From NCBI GenBank assembly GCA_030141605.1, contig JAQGDQ010000163.1, positions 1 through 64,000 of the forward strand: DNA of 64,000 nucleotides. The letters are read 5' to 3'. The notes under the pieces were generated by a model. That model saw nothing but the letters and a program-made list of their open reading frames with translations. It ran no database searches and was not told the DNA's origin. The DNA is from Tubiluchus corallicola (lineage: Eukaryota; Priapulida; Priapulimorpha; Priapulimorphida; Tubiluchidae). The position numbers and the translations under genes were made by a program. How positions within the stretch are numbered: the first letter of the stretch is position 1; the number at the start of each line of letters is the position of its first letter. Below, piece after piece: positions 21,701 through 60,345 of this stretch.

Positions 21701-23622
21701 GCAGAAGAAAATGTCAACATTTACATAGACATGTATATATTCAATGCACCTATCTTAAACAAAATAACAAAGCACCCGACTTGATGAACATGTCCATGTT
21801 TTTCATAACATGCAGAATTTCTGTGGTTTGTCTGCGACCAACAGATACTGTAGTATAATATCTATATGCAACCGCAATTCGTCAAAATATACAATATGGT
21901 TAGCATATATCAGAATATATTTCCAGTACAATGTTTTTTTCTGGGACACCATGTAGAATTTGTGAAGACGATAATCTGGAAATGCCATCTAGCAACTATC
22001 AATTACATATAAGCATTATTGAAGCAGTCAGCACCCCTCATATCGTTGCAAAAGTAAACATAACTCACGTTCGCCAGTGTCACGTATCGTTCACATGTCA
22101 CGTATTATAATTGAATTTATAGAAAGCAATATATACATAAAGTAAAACTATTCATAGTTCATTATTTTTGCTTCAACCACGTCATTGATAATCAATAATG
22201 ACGACGCTAAAACTCATGGGACTTAGTAGAGTTTCTAAACATTCTATATATTCAGACTGTGAAGTTAAGAAAAATTCACAAAAAAATTACAACTGTGCAG
22301 TTACCTGATTCAAAATTGCTAAGAAAAATTAAAATGCCTGGTTGCAACATCCCTGATGTTTAACAAAAACAAAACATTACTAAACTGCCAAATTTTATTG
22401 TTTTATAGGAATTAGTGGTACAAAGGATAAGGAAATGTAGTTAAAATTATTAAAAAAAGAAAATTTAATATAATTATAATATAACACATAATTATCCATA
22501 AACTTAGGAATTGATAAGCAAGAAAACACTAGCTAATGAAATAACATTTTAACTACAAGTTCATAATCACACACCTGTTACTATGGTTACAAACAAGCAA
22601 AGGGATAATAACAAAGCTATCAAAAAGCTCTTTTGTAAATTCCTCGCATCCACAAAATAAAATGAAAAATACCTGACAAAGAGAAATGAACAAGAGCTTC
22701 CATAATGAATTCGTGTATCTAAATACATGTACTAATAAAATAACAGGCTCCGAAGATGTGCATCCAAAGGATAAAATCGCAGCGGTGCGGCAAAATGGCA
22801 TTGGTGTGAATGCAAGTGTGGGCAGTGAGATACAACGGTCAAGGATGGCTATCGGTCAGTTCTGGTCAGTACTATCCGTCTCCATTTCTTCTTCCACTAG
22901 AGAGCCTGGAAATGAAAAAATCATAATTTGATTTAATTCACAAATAAGCAAAACTAAGATACTGACAAGTTGGGTAAAAGTTCAACTCATTTTTCTTTCT
23001 GTTTCCATCATGCTGCTACTCACAATTCTCATCCACAAATTTTACGCGATAAATGCTGCTAACACCAATGAAAAAATTTAAAGTAAAATGCAATGAAAAA
23101 ATGACAAAAAAATCTCATTTGATGGCTAGAACAAAATGTTTCTGGAAACTGTTAGCGAATATATCACTACACCAGCCTTAACTAATCTCAGCTGATTGGC
23201 CTCTGACCTTGAGTGGTCACTTAGCCTTGTTTTGGGCGATTTAGGTTAAAAAAAACTTTTACTTTTCTAATAGGTTAGTTCACTAACAAGCTAGTGAAAA
23301 CATCTTACCAATCTGCTCAAAAAACTTGCTGAAAATGTGCCAAGAATGTAGATGCACAGTGACGGTCAAGCACTACTCTTTAACATGTTTAACAGGTGCA
23401 TTTATATTAGAAATGCAATAAAAGCACTTTTTGAGTTCATATAACAACAAAAACGATATTTTAACTGTGAGGAATGATTTGTATAAATAAATATGATTTG
23501 TACAAATAATTATATGAATTCGAATGATAAGTACTTGGAAGACAGTAAAATTTTGTTAGAATGAAACAAAATAAACTGAAATTACTTGACAAAGACATGC
23601 ATTCAGTATCAGAGCATGCAAA

Positions 23623-23758
23623 TATGTTGATGTTGATTATAGGACAGGTACAGTTATTTTTCAAATTTTTCAAGCACTCTAAAATAAAAATATGTTGATG
23701 TTGATTATAGGACAGGTACAGTTATTTTTCAAATTTTTCAAGCACTCTAAAATAAAAA
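23623..23758 (+). repeat. 68-bp perfect tandem duplication
   Basis: 23623-23690 and 23691-23758 are identical. The unit contains GATTATAGGACAGGTACAG. No divergence is visible between the copies, so the duplication is recent or an assembly artefact. Confidence 0.9.
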
Positions 23759-25302
23759 TTTTATTGGAATTGACCACAACCAAAAGATTCTGGTACAAAA
23801 CTTGTGTAAAGGGAAATTTAAATGACTCTCTGTGTTCTGATACCTACAGAAGAACTAACTTGTTAAATTTACACACTTTGTTCTTTGCTATATTACTTCT
23901 CCTTTAAGATATTCAGAACAGACAAAACAGACTTAATTACATCCAAAATTATTCAGATAAAGAGCTTGTTCTTAATACCATGACATCAGTACATCAGTAC
24001 ATCGGCTGAAAGTGCTCATTTGCTATAACAGCAGACACGGATACTTTAACAAAAATGCTTTTTATGAATTAGATGTTAACGTGTAATTATAGCTTTGAAA
24101 AGCATTATGTTGAAACATAGTTGACTTGTCCTTGAAATATCGAAGCATTAAGATCGTAAGCTGTTAACCAGTAAAAACTTACACAGCATTAGATGTGCTG
24201 ACATATCGCTAGATTGTCTGAATTCTACTGCTACTACCCGACAAAATTTTTACTTTCATTGCACAAAAGTGCAAAAATAAAGCTGAGCAAAAATAAAATG
24301 GAAATAAATTTTCAGTAGAACTTCAAATAGAACCTGTGAAAAAAACAACTGTTTTTTATAGTTTGGCTTCTCGCAGGCTTACTTAAAAGGGAAGAAAATG
24401 GAATTTTAAGGTATATCCCAAAGAACTTATCATACAAATTTATATTATTTAGCATTACGCTTACTTGTTTGAAAGACTTATGTGTAACTGAAAAAGAAAA
24501 TTCTTAATAATTTAAAATGTCCAATTGTCCATGCCATCTGGTAAAAGGACACGGCATTGCCATCCCAGTGTGCACCAGTGACTCACCAAAAAAACCCATA
24601 TTGATTTTATTGACAATATAAGGTATTTTTAAATTTTTCCTTAGTTAGTGAAGAGTGTGCCATGAATGCTTTGATTATATTTCAAACTTAACAAAATGTT
24701 ATCTAAACTTGTTTCACACGACTTATTAAGCGGTCGTCGCAGGAGTTCAAAATTACAAGTTTTATACAGTGTTATTGCTAACACAAACCCACTTTGCAGC
24801 AAGTGACATAAAATTTCAAGACAATTTTTTAAACTTTATTTAAGAAAGAAGTATTTTGTGGGGCATTAACATAGATGGTTGTGGCAGGTGCAGTCCACTA
24901 GTCTCAAATGGAACCTGCATCAGCAAGGCAAATAGCCAATGGTAGTACTAGAAACCAAACACCCCAACGACAGTTTGTCAGGCATTACCAGTTACCAATT
25001 AACTTATTAACCAGACTTCACACTGTTTAATTTCAGTCACTAGGCACATATTGTCACCACTCAGCTAAATTGCCTCGCCCTAACCAAGACAAAAGAATGA
25101 AGGATACGTATTAATTAAATCCTTGTTTTGCCACAACTAATAAACATTAGTGGAAGACCTTGGCAAGTTAACATTGAGTGCTGAGATGCACACAAAAAAG
25201 GAGAGAAGTCTGTATTCTCTGACAGACAATCTTGCGACTGCTCAACACTTATCCCAATAAAGATCTATCCCAACACAAAGGCAATAAAATAAACAAAAAG
25301 CC

Positions 25303-25345
25303 ATGCAAGTGCAGTGCAAAGCAGTGCAACAGTGCAGTGCAATGC
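25303..25345 (-). repeat. TTGCACTGC cluster in the MAPKAPK2 3' UTR
   Basis: On the minus strand TTGCACTGC occurs three times in about 40 bases, 40-85 nt after the stop codon of MAPKAPK2. It may be a simple cryptic repeat, or a cluster of sites for an RNA-binding protein or microRNA. Confidence 0.5.
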
Positions 25346-25385
25346 CATGCGAGCACCAGTGATTACCGTGACGACAGAGAGGCTG

Positions 25386-51792
<26,407 letters not shown>

Positions 51793-54700
51793 GCTTGTAG
51801 TCTCGTTAATTTGTTCAGGATCTATAAAGTTGCAGCGGTTCTGACTGTGATACAGGTTCAGGAGGTCCAGTATATTCAGGTAAATATGCCGTCCCAAAGC
51901 TAAGTGTGGCATGAGAGAAGATTTACAACACAGTCATAAACCCGGCACTGATGTTTATTTGCAATTTTTATGGGTTGGTAACGCGTCGCACAATATACAC
52001 AAAACTTTCTGCACAAACTTTTCAAGAACTTCACCTACACTGCCGTGGTGATGAAACTGCTCAGTGCTCAAATGACGTGTGTAACGAACTGTAGATTGCG
52101 CGATTTCGTGAGAAAGGTTTTGTGTTGTGCTTCCATCTGTTGGGCAAAAATGTCAGAAGAGAATATTCCTTACACTTGCTTTTATGTTAGCATTCACTTA
52201 AATGACAATAATTTCTAAAATAGTAAAGATGTTTTGATTTTTTTTTTCAATATTTTACATGATTGTAGATTATCTCCATCATCAAGGATGAGAGATTGAT
52301 TTTTCAGAGATGTCGCATCCACTTTCCGATGTATCTGCTAAGAGAAATAGCTAAATGCCACAGCAGGTGATTTTGCTGACAGATAACTATCCGTCTAATT
52401 ATAATACTTAGGCCTTGTGTTGCTTAACTTCAGTTACTAAACATACACCATGACCATTCATGCAGTTATGGGTTACCTAATACATATCCTAGTTCCAATC
52501 TTAAACAACTATATAAATATTATTATCTACATTAAATCAGCCATTGAGTGTTGAATTAAATCGTGCAGAGTGCCGAACAATACAAAAAATACAAGAAAAA
52601 ATAATTGTGTTCTGAGATATCGTATATGGTGTGGCTGGCAAGGCATGTAATGTTGTACGATGTAATGTTTGGCAGCAGCCAGTAGGCACTACAATATCGT
52701 GTTATGTGACATGTTATGTTAACGGTTATGTAATGTGGCGTTACTGCATTGCACTAAAAGTCTTGAGTCTACCAGTAGTAGATATAACATTAGTACTGTA
52801 TTATTATAATTATTGGCGCAATTCAATTTTGTACTGAGTAAAACAAAACCATTTTTATATCTGTCGACAGATGGCGCGAGATGCACAGAAATCACGTTGT
52901 GTTTACATTGCAGCGCATGACAATCAGATCAGACTGTACCTCAGCTGCTTCCGTGGTAGTCATTCCGACAGGCGTGAGGATGTCTGTAGTTTAATAATTT
53001 GATGTTGTGCTATTTGTTAGTAATGCTGCTAGACGAGTTATAACTGCAAACTGGTAAGTATGATGGAATTACCTAAGTTATCTATTCAAACTAAGTTTCA
53101 ACTCTATTTACACTGGCTGTAGTCTTGAACAATATATTTCTAGTTCTAAAAACTCTTTAACGACACACTAGAACTTCTGAGTCCAAGTTGTAGCTATTAT
53201 GATGAAAATTGTCTAGACCAAAAACGGACTACAATTCACAGATTGCATACTGCAGAGCGATATTGTGGAATTGTGGTACACTATATATTTACTATAGGAC
53301 GCATTGGATCGCAGTACTATTATTATACGAGTTTTAGTTCATAAGTACAAGTTCGTAAATATATGATGGAGTTATATTTATTACTATATTAGTATTACAG
53401 TTGCGAATCTTCCAAAATGTCATAATGTCCTAATAATATATAATAATAAATTATGACTTTCTTAAATAAAACCCAAATTCAGCCAGCTTTGGTTCACCTT
53501 AAATTCCTTACGAAATTCCCATTAAATTGCTGTTATTATTATAAATTGTTGATAAATTATGTTATGTCTGAAAAAGTTGTTAAAAATCTGAAGTCTGTTT
53601 TGGTGCCATTTTTGCATGTTGGTTTTAAATTTTATGCCAGTAAAGTTTGTTGACAAATTAAAAAGACAAATCTTGAATATTAATCATTTTTTTAAAAACT
53701 AAAAACGCTACTTGGACAGCCAGGGTTTTTCATCGAGCAAATCGGCGAGCAAACTGACATCAATAAAAAGTGCCAGTTTGCAAGATCAAAAACGCATATT
53801 TTGTTCACTTTGTACACGTAAATTTCTTCTTTCCACCAATCAACAATTACTATTACTGTTTACATCTTTCATTACACTTTTAGCTGCAAGAGCTCTAAAG
53901 GCTATGCAGGCCTTACTCACTACATTGAACTGCTGAAAGACTGTGACATCTGTGTGAACACTGGCAAGCCAGTTTTCACCAAAAATTTTTTTAATTAAAT
54001 GACGGTCATCATGCTGCCATGGTAGATAGTTAGTAGGCACTGCACTGAGTAGACACTAGTATGCCAGTGACTGTTTATTATAATCAGTTCAACTTCACCA
54101 TGTTCATAGGAATGCTCTGTGTGTGGGTCTTACCATTTTTTTCAGCAATTGCTGATATGTGCATGTTGGTGTATTCATGAGTGCTGTCGCATTATACTGC
54201 GAGGTAAAATAGCCTTATTAACATTTTATATCATTTGTTGAGTCTTTTTGCTATTGCTCAGGCTGAAAACCTAATGAATGCCCTGCTTATCATTTATGAT
54301 GCTCAGAAACAATAATGATGTTGTTGACTGTGAAATCATTGTATATTGATACACCCCAAAATACAGTTGATAGTTGTTTCAGATCATTAGCTGTATTACT
54401 ACACATAACTTATAACCTTTTTGTGAAATTCTTTTAACATTTACAACCTTGCCAGACAGACAAGTTAAATCACTTATGACCATCAAAGAAAGAAAATGTT
54501 TATCTTTCTTGATTATGCCCAATCTGCCTTGCTCCTTTCCCATTTCAAACTGTATGCTCTTGTTGGAAGGCTCTATGGAAGGCTATGGAAAGCTAACTAA
54601 TCAATTAAATTAGTTAATAAAACAGGCTAATTAATCAACTAAATCATTAATGCATTAAACCAAGTAGGTTGTCAAATTGTTTCTGATGTGTTCTTTCTAC

Positions 54701-56638
54701 CTTCATAGAAATTAACTTCTCTGTATACCTCAGCTTTCAAGCCTTCCAAATTGGGTACTTATATTGTAAGTCTTAAGTCTTAATAATGACTTGTGCTAAG
54801 AGTGTGGAAATGTTGGCAATAAATTTTTGCTTATCTGATTCTGTCCATGCATGATGCATCTCCAGTTCCACCTATCTGTCTCTCCATTGATTTACATTCA
54901 GTGATGTAATTTCACGTACATACTTAGATAATAACAATATGTAAGCAGATTAAGTTATTTTCTAATAATTTGGGTATACAGATATTCTTCTGGATGATTC
55001 TGTGATTAAAGCAAGGTTTACCGTATCAGCACTGTATTGGCAGATCCAATCCAAGAGAATGACCATTATTTGTAAAACAAATTAGTAAACAACTCACCTG
55101 AAACTATAAAGATAATTTCAGTTTCTACCATGAAAATTTATAAAAGCAAAATGAACATCTCCATTACCGTTTTATTTGGATCTTTCAAAAAGAGCGAGAA
55201 ATTGGCCAACCTCTTTTCGTTGCCAAGGAAGGCTTCCTTAAATCATGCATTATCTTCATGAAAAATTGATTTCTCTGATCGAAAACTTACCAGAGCTATC
55301 AATCCCCTATTTCGTGGTCACCTGTCGACAAAATTTACGCATAATATATGGTCTCTAGGTGTTGTAGTTCATGGTGTCTTTAAAAATTAACAGTAGTGTT
55401 GACAAGTAGATTAAAAAAAGAATTGAGACTGACGTGTAAATCTTCGTTACTCTAGTAATATGGTTTCGGTTTTCAAGTTTGTGCAAGATTCATTTAATCT
55501 GTTAAAACGAGCGTTTCTACCTGAACGAATGCAATGCAATTTACCGTCTTTGGTCACTTTGCTGATAGCTTTTCAAAACTCTAGAATCTTTTAATCTAAT
55601 TCTGAGCAGCGCATTAGTGTGATTGGCTACATTTTGTGAAAATTAGCAGATCCAAGATTTCTGAGCAGTTTTCATTCACCAAAGCACAGCACTATGTAGT
55701 ATAGCCTCTCTAAGGTATGTACCAGTGACATCACATGTTCCTATTCCTGCATATAGTGACATTGTTGTTTTCTATCGGGAGTGACAATTTGACCAATCAC
55801 AGATTGCCAGCAGCCAACATCGAAATATTAGTCAGATCTTCACGGCATAATGTGATATTTAACTTTAGATGCAAGAAACCCATCTTGGTTTAACCCTGTC
55901 ACCTCAATGTGTGAGACACATTCTGGATGGCTGTAGTGAGACAGGAATCTATTTCATTACAACATTATGCTTTATGACGAGTCACTGAACCAACAGAGGT
56001 TTCTTAGCTACTTTCTGATGCAAATGACTCCCTGTGTACAACAAAGAGCCAGAATTAGTATGAAATTGCCTACAGTGAGCATTTATCTTGCAGTCACCAC
56101 TTTCGTCCCTGACCAACCTCAGCACCATTCTTAACTTCAGTCACAGGCCACTCATCATGCTGACTTGGCTATGCCCTTTAGACTAATGTTAGAACTCACC
56201 CAGTTCATTTATAAAGCTAATTTTGAGAAACTAAGAAATGCTGAACAACATTTGTAGTTTGAACTGCTAAAAAATGTTATGTCACTGCTATTCAATGTTT
56301 TCACTCTCCTTTTCATTTTCATTTTATTATTTCTCTGAATTTTGCACAACAGCTTGCTGTTTAGTGAATGCTTTACAAAACACTGAAATTATTATGGCAT
56401 AGAAATAGCTCTATTTGCATTAAGTGTAGCACATTTTCATAAAAGACAGAAGAAGTACCACAAAATGATTACAAGTAATTGTGCTCTATAAAAACACTTA
56501 TTAAGTATGCTTGTATTTTTATGCTGTTTTATAGCTTTTCTATAATTTTATTGAAATTTTGCTAGTGAAAATAGTGACTATAGTGAAAGTGTGAATAGTA
56601 CTGGGTAACTATTGCGGTTATAATCTTTTCTCTTTCAG
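51793..56638. other. Head-to-head spacer between MAPKAPK2 and SLC2A13, plus probable SLC2A13 intron 1
   Basis: MAPKAPK2 reads left from 51792. A GC-richer stretch at about 52865-53053 ends in a strong donor (AAACTG|GTAAGTA, GT at 53054). It is the best candidate for a non-coding first exon of SLC2A13 and begins next to CAGATGGCG (52868-52876). The acceptor at 56638 would then close an intron of about 3.6 kb. No coding sequence is recognised in between. Confidence 0.4.
52868..53053 (+). promoter_or_regulatory. Candidate promoter / non-coding first exon of SLC2A13
   Basis: Compositionally distinct from its AT-rich flanks and closed by a consensus donor. The SLC2A13 ATG exon begins directly after a strong acceptor (TCTCTTTCAG) at 56638, so an upstream non-coding exon is required if transcription starts further left. 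Placement here is inference. Confidence 0.35.
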
Positions 56639-57204
56639 GTAGTCACGACCAAAAGCTCCGTGCAATATCAACCCGTGTCAAAAGATAGAATGTGTCAAAT
56701 TTGAGTGCTTGCAGGAATGAGATGATGTGACAAATGTCAACCACGTTAACCCTTAGAGTAGGTCATTGTCATTTCCGGCTTTGGTGAGCAGTTGACGAAT
56801 CACCATGACACGACGTCCGGCACCTCTCATCGACAATATCGACGATGACTACGCGATGGACAAGCTCCAAAGTCGCACGCCCATCTTCGTGTTCGTCCTG
56901 ACAGCCTTTTCTGCCATCGGAGGTTTCCTGTTTGGGTATGATACTGGCGTCATTGCAGGAGCCATGCTTCTTTTGAAGGACAGCTTCGGTTTGACATCAC
57001 TATGGCAATCACTCATCGTCAGCGTAACCGTCGCCTTTGCCGCTCTGTTTGCCCTGGTTGGTGGGCTTGCCAATGACCATCTGGGACGAAAGCCGGTCAT
57101 CTTCTGTGCCAGTTTTGTCTTCACTGCTGGAGCCCTCGTCATGGGGCTGTCCACTAACAAGTATATGTTGTTTGGTGGTAGAATTGTCATTGGGGCAGGC
57201 ATAG
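56639..57204 (+). CDS. SLC2A13: Proton/myo-inositol cotransporter, first coding exon (partial gene)
   Basis: The exon runs from an acceptor at 56638 to donor ATAG|GTGAGT (phase 1). Coding starts at ATG 56805 in a strong context (CACCATGA), giving 133 residues plus one base. It shows the sugar-porter signatures GGFLFGYDTGVIAGAMLLLK (TM1), LWQSLIVSVTV (TM2) and the loop GLANDHLGRKP, then FTAGALVMGLS, TNKYMLFGGR and IVIGAGI. These correspond closely to SLC2A13 (HMIT), which imports myo-inositol with protons. The acidic stretch DNIDDDYAMD lies in the cytosolic N-terminus. The remaining exons are right of the window. Four short upstream ORFs precede the ATG. Confidence 0.93.
56690..56787 (+). promoter_or_regulatory. 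SLC2A13: Cluster of upstream ORFs in the SLC2A13 5' UTR
   Basis: Upstream ATGs at 56690 (4 codons), 56717 (2 codons), 56722 (2 codons) and 56734 (17 codons, MSTTLTLRVGHCHFRLW) all terminate before the main ATG at 56805. The last stop is 17 bases upstream of the main start. Such a set usually lowers translation or makes it conditional. Confidence 0.6.
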
Positions 57205-57300
57205 GTGAGTGATATTGTTCTGCTTAGTGAACTTCTCTTTAATCTAGAGAAGAGGCTGTAACGCTATTACATAAAATAAAAATAAGTTGGCAAAGTTTAA

Positions 57301-57440
57301 ATTGAAAAGAAAGGAAATGAAGCAAAAAAAGGATGAGGAAAAAGAGAGAAGGACGAGGGTGACAAGAGAGAAAAGAGTGAAGACGAGCGAAAAAGGAAAA
57401 AAAGGAAACAAAATAAAACGAAAGAAAAAAGACAAGAACT
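57301..57440 (+). repeat. Purine-rich tract of about 140 bp
   Basis: The plus strand is almost entirely A and G, with words such as AAAGAGAGAAGGA and GAGAGAAAAGAG, starting about 95 bp after the SLC2A13 donor. The Lys/Glu-rich frame through it is compositional. Confidence 0.75.
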
Positions 57441-58304
57441 TGATAGAAATAAGTGAAAATAAAAATTCGATTTTTTAAGATCACAAAGATTTTGTCACCT
57501 AACACTGTCACATTTATTTTTAAAGCAGATTCCCAAAATCTTCTGAATTAAGGGAAATAATTTTCTATCAAGTGGCCTCGTAATTTGTTTCTTGATTCCC
57601 GGCCCCTGGCCTTTTATCTGTTGGCGAGCTTACAGTCAATTCCACAGTTGAATGTTTCTTCACACCTTCCTTTTTAAAGCTGTGTTTCAATAACTAACAA
57701 TAAATACTAAAATCTACAATAAGCCATTGTTTAACTGCCGTTAGAAATCAATGGAGTATTCAAGTAAGCTTTACACATGTAGGCCTATATGTAATTTTTT
57801 GTTTTGCAATGGAAATATTGGGAATGTGTTTTCAGCCAGCAGGTTATAAATCCTGCATAACACATTGCCTCATATTGACATTTCAGCTGCAATTCGGCAA
57901 GTAATGAAATTCTATTGTGGAACACTCTCACAACAGTTCATCAATGTCTATTGAATTTTTTCAACTGCAAGCAGATCGCTAACTATTGATATCTGTCAGA
58001 GTAGCACTAAGGCAAATATGAATTCATTTCACTTCATTTCAATGGCACACCTGTTTCTTTATAAAGTCCTTGGGCAGTTTTAACTAAGCTTCATAGCTAA
58101 GCCTATAGGCTGCAAAATTGGTTTGCAAAAACCAATATGGAGAACAGTGATTCTTACTTCTTTGTCGTTATTATCATTAAATTATTGAAATCCATCTTAA
58201 CTCTAACTGCATTAAACTTGGTATTGTTTAATCACATCAAAAACCACGGTTTGCTAAGATTGAAGACTAAAGATTAAAGGTTAAAGAGCTGAAATTATGA
58301 AATT

Positions 58305-58314
58305 GCACATATAC

Positions 58315-58350
<36 letters not shown>
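58305..58350 (+). repeat. AT and GTAT microsatellite
   Basis: A TA dinucleotide run followed by about four GTAT units, immediately left of the palindrome. Confidence 0.9.
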
Positions 58351-58452
58351 GTTAACAAAAATGTATGTATATTCAGCATCATTGCACATGTTTATATATA
58401 TATATATATATACATGTGCAATGATGCTGAATATACATACATTTTTGTTAAC
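58351..58452. repeat. 102-bp palindrome with 40-bp perfect arms
   Basis: 58351-58390 (beginning GTTAACAAAAATGTATGTAT) is the exact reverse complement of 58413-58452. The loop is a TA run. Transcribed in either direction it would fold into a long perfect hairpin. No target duplication is obvious. Confidence 0.95.
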
Positions 58453-60059
58453 TCCCTGTTGCACTGGAGATTGAGCATGCCCTTATTTAGGTAAATCAAT
58501 CAGGGTTACCATCGGTGATTTGAATTCTGATCGACTTTCGCAGCCAGCACAGCGTAATGCAACATTTTCCACGGTTAAGTGCGTAACTTTTGCCAGAGTA
58601 GAAATAAAACATAATGGCACGAACGTCATGGGGTAAAAGCTGAGCAATACTTTACTGCTCGATTTACTAATGGACACAGAAAACTGCTTGATCTTTTTGC
58701 TTCTGTGAAAGTGAAAAACTCAATCATGCAAAGAACATTCGCACAGGAAAGTTTGGTGAACCTCCACGAACCCGGCTTTTATGCTGTTTAGAGGTTAAAT
58801 TTATGTTTGAAAGTGAGAAAATGAAGTAAGTTTGTTAAGACAATGAAAATTAAAGTGTATAAAGATATGTGGTCTGCAGAGGAGAGCCTCTTCTTATAGT
58901 AAATACATTTTACTCACCTTAGATTGATCAGATACGGCCAAATGCCAAGGAAATGCTTGAATAGCGGCAAAATTTTATGCAGACTAATACTAAGTGAAAT
59001 AAGTCCGGAACATGAAGCATGGGTTGCTCGCTTATAGAATAAGAAGTTATTCCATTGTGATGCCACAATATAAAAACTGGCTAACAATTTATTGCATGAA
59101 CAGCAAGAATGAGAATAAGACTGGCATCAGGGCGAAAAAGATCTGCTTATAAGGTTACATCACAAGCGAGTAACCCAATTGAACAATTAAAAGGATGGGG
59201 AGATTTCTGGTAAAGGAACGTAGATCAGATTACTGTAAATCTCAATATAGAAAATAATTATTGTACATGCTGCGGTTTCATTATTCACACATCAGTTATT
59301 CTTTGCAGCTCATTATTAATGAACAGTAGCTGTTGAAAGACCAGTTAGTGATGTGACAATTGAACATTAGAAGGAATATAGAAGCCCAGCAGAGTTCAAA
59401 GATCAGACTACATAGCTTCTTGTTGTCATTACAAGTGAGCTTAACTGCATTTCGGAACAAGATAATTGCCTTCATTTTGATTATTTAAAATTTGGCAACC
59501 AAATCAACTCATCTATAGTTGCATAGTAGTACTAAAAATAATTATGTGTACAATTTAATTACTTATTTTAGTAATTTACACAAATTTTAATGATGCTGCT
59601 GGTCTCCAGCATTTCACTATTTACTTAGTTTTGGTGGTGCTCTCTTTTGATAAATTGTGGCAACCTGACTAGTGAAATTTACTTGGGGAAATCTTCTGTA
59701 CGATTAGCAATATTCATAGAAAAGACATTAAAGTCATTCATTGCATTGAAATTGCCTATTGAAACGACTTATTATTGATGGAAATCAGAGTGGGCAAGCT
59801 TTTGACATCTTATCTGTCTTAGAAGATTGTATGTAAGCAGAACTTTATTGAACAAAAAGCTTTTTACACTTTTAACTGATAGATCTATGTTTGCTGTTTT
59901 GCATTTCTGCACTGCTTAAAAGCAAAATGGCTTTATTGTGGGCAGTGAGATTTATCGATTTTGTACACAAATATAGCGTATTAGTCCCTTTTTGGGTGTT
60001 TGTGGGTAAAACTTTAACAAAGAGAAATTCGTTTTACAACTAAACTATAAGTTGCATTG

Positions 60060-60345
60060 TGTGAGATTAGTCTTATTGTTTATTTCCATTTGTCATGGTT
60101 TTTGGTTGTTTTTTTTTTCTGCCGTTGTTGTATTTTTGTTTTTGTATTTCTGCACGTTTATGTATTTTTTAATATAGTTGTGTCTGTTGTGATTAGCGTC
60201 TTTTTGTTTACTGTCTTTTGAGAAGGGTGGTTGACTCGATAACCTTTCGCCACCCTTTCTCTAATTGTTCGTCTGTATTTTTGTGTATTTTATTGTCAAA
60301 TCATTGTAAATTTATGGAGGAAAATAAAATTACTATTATTTCGAC
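60060..60345 (+). mobile_element. Probable 3' end of a non-LTR retrotransposon
   Basis: A T-rich region is followed by an 8-bp stem (AAGGGTGG at 60223-60230, CCACCCTT at 60250-60257) and then GGAGGAAAATAAAATTACT. A GGTGG/CCACC hairpin shortly before an AATAAA-like end is a common form of LINE 3' UTRs. No coding part remains, so the call rests on form alone. Confidence 0.4.

Larger units (their letters stand above)
18782..25385. other. Intergenic region between ALDH7A1 and the 3' end of MAPKAPK2
   Basis: ALDH7A1 3' UTR to about 19400. AT-rich sequence follows without a recognisable exon on either strand. Items listed separately are a Tigger-like terminus (21637), a 68-bp tandem duplication (23623) and the TGCACTG cluster (25303). 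Minus-strand polyadenylation signals for MAPKAPK2 could be ATTAAA at 25026-25031 or AATAAA at 24835-24840. Confidence 0.45.

Noticed and set aside
57287-57478. Lys/Glu-rich 63-aa ORF
   Set aside because: A product of the purine tract; there are no conserved features and it sits in an intron.
57239-57511. Hydrophobic minus-strand ORFs
   Set aside because: The same purine tract read on the pyrimidine strand gives Phe/Leu/Ser-rich frames without real structure.
58267-58494. Mirror ORFs with YIYIY runs
   Set aside because: Both strands encode the same peptide because the region is a palindrome with TA repeats.
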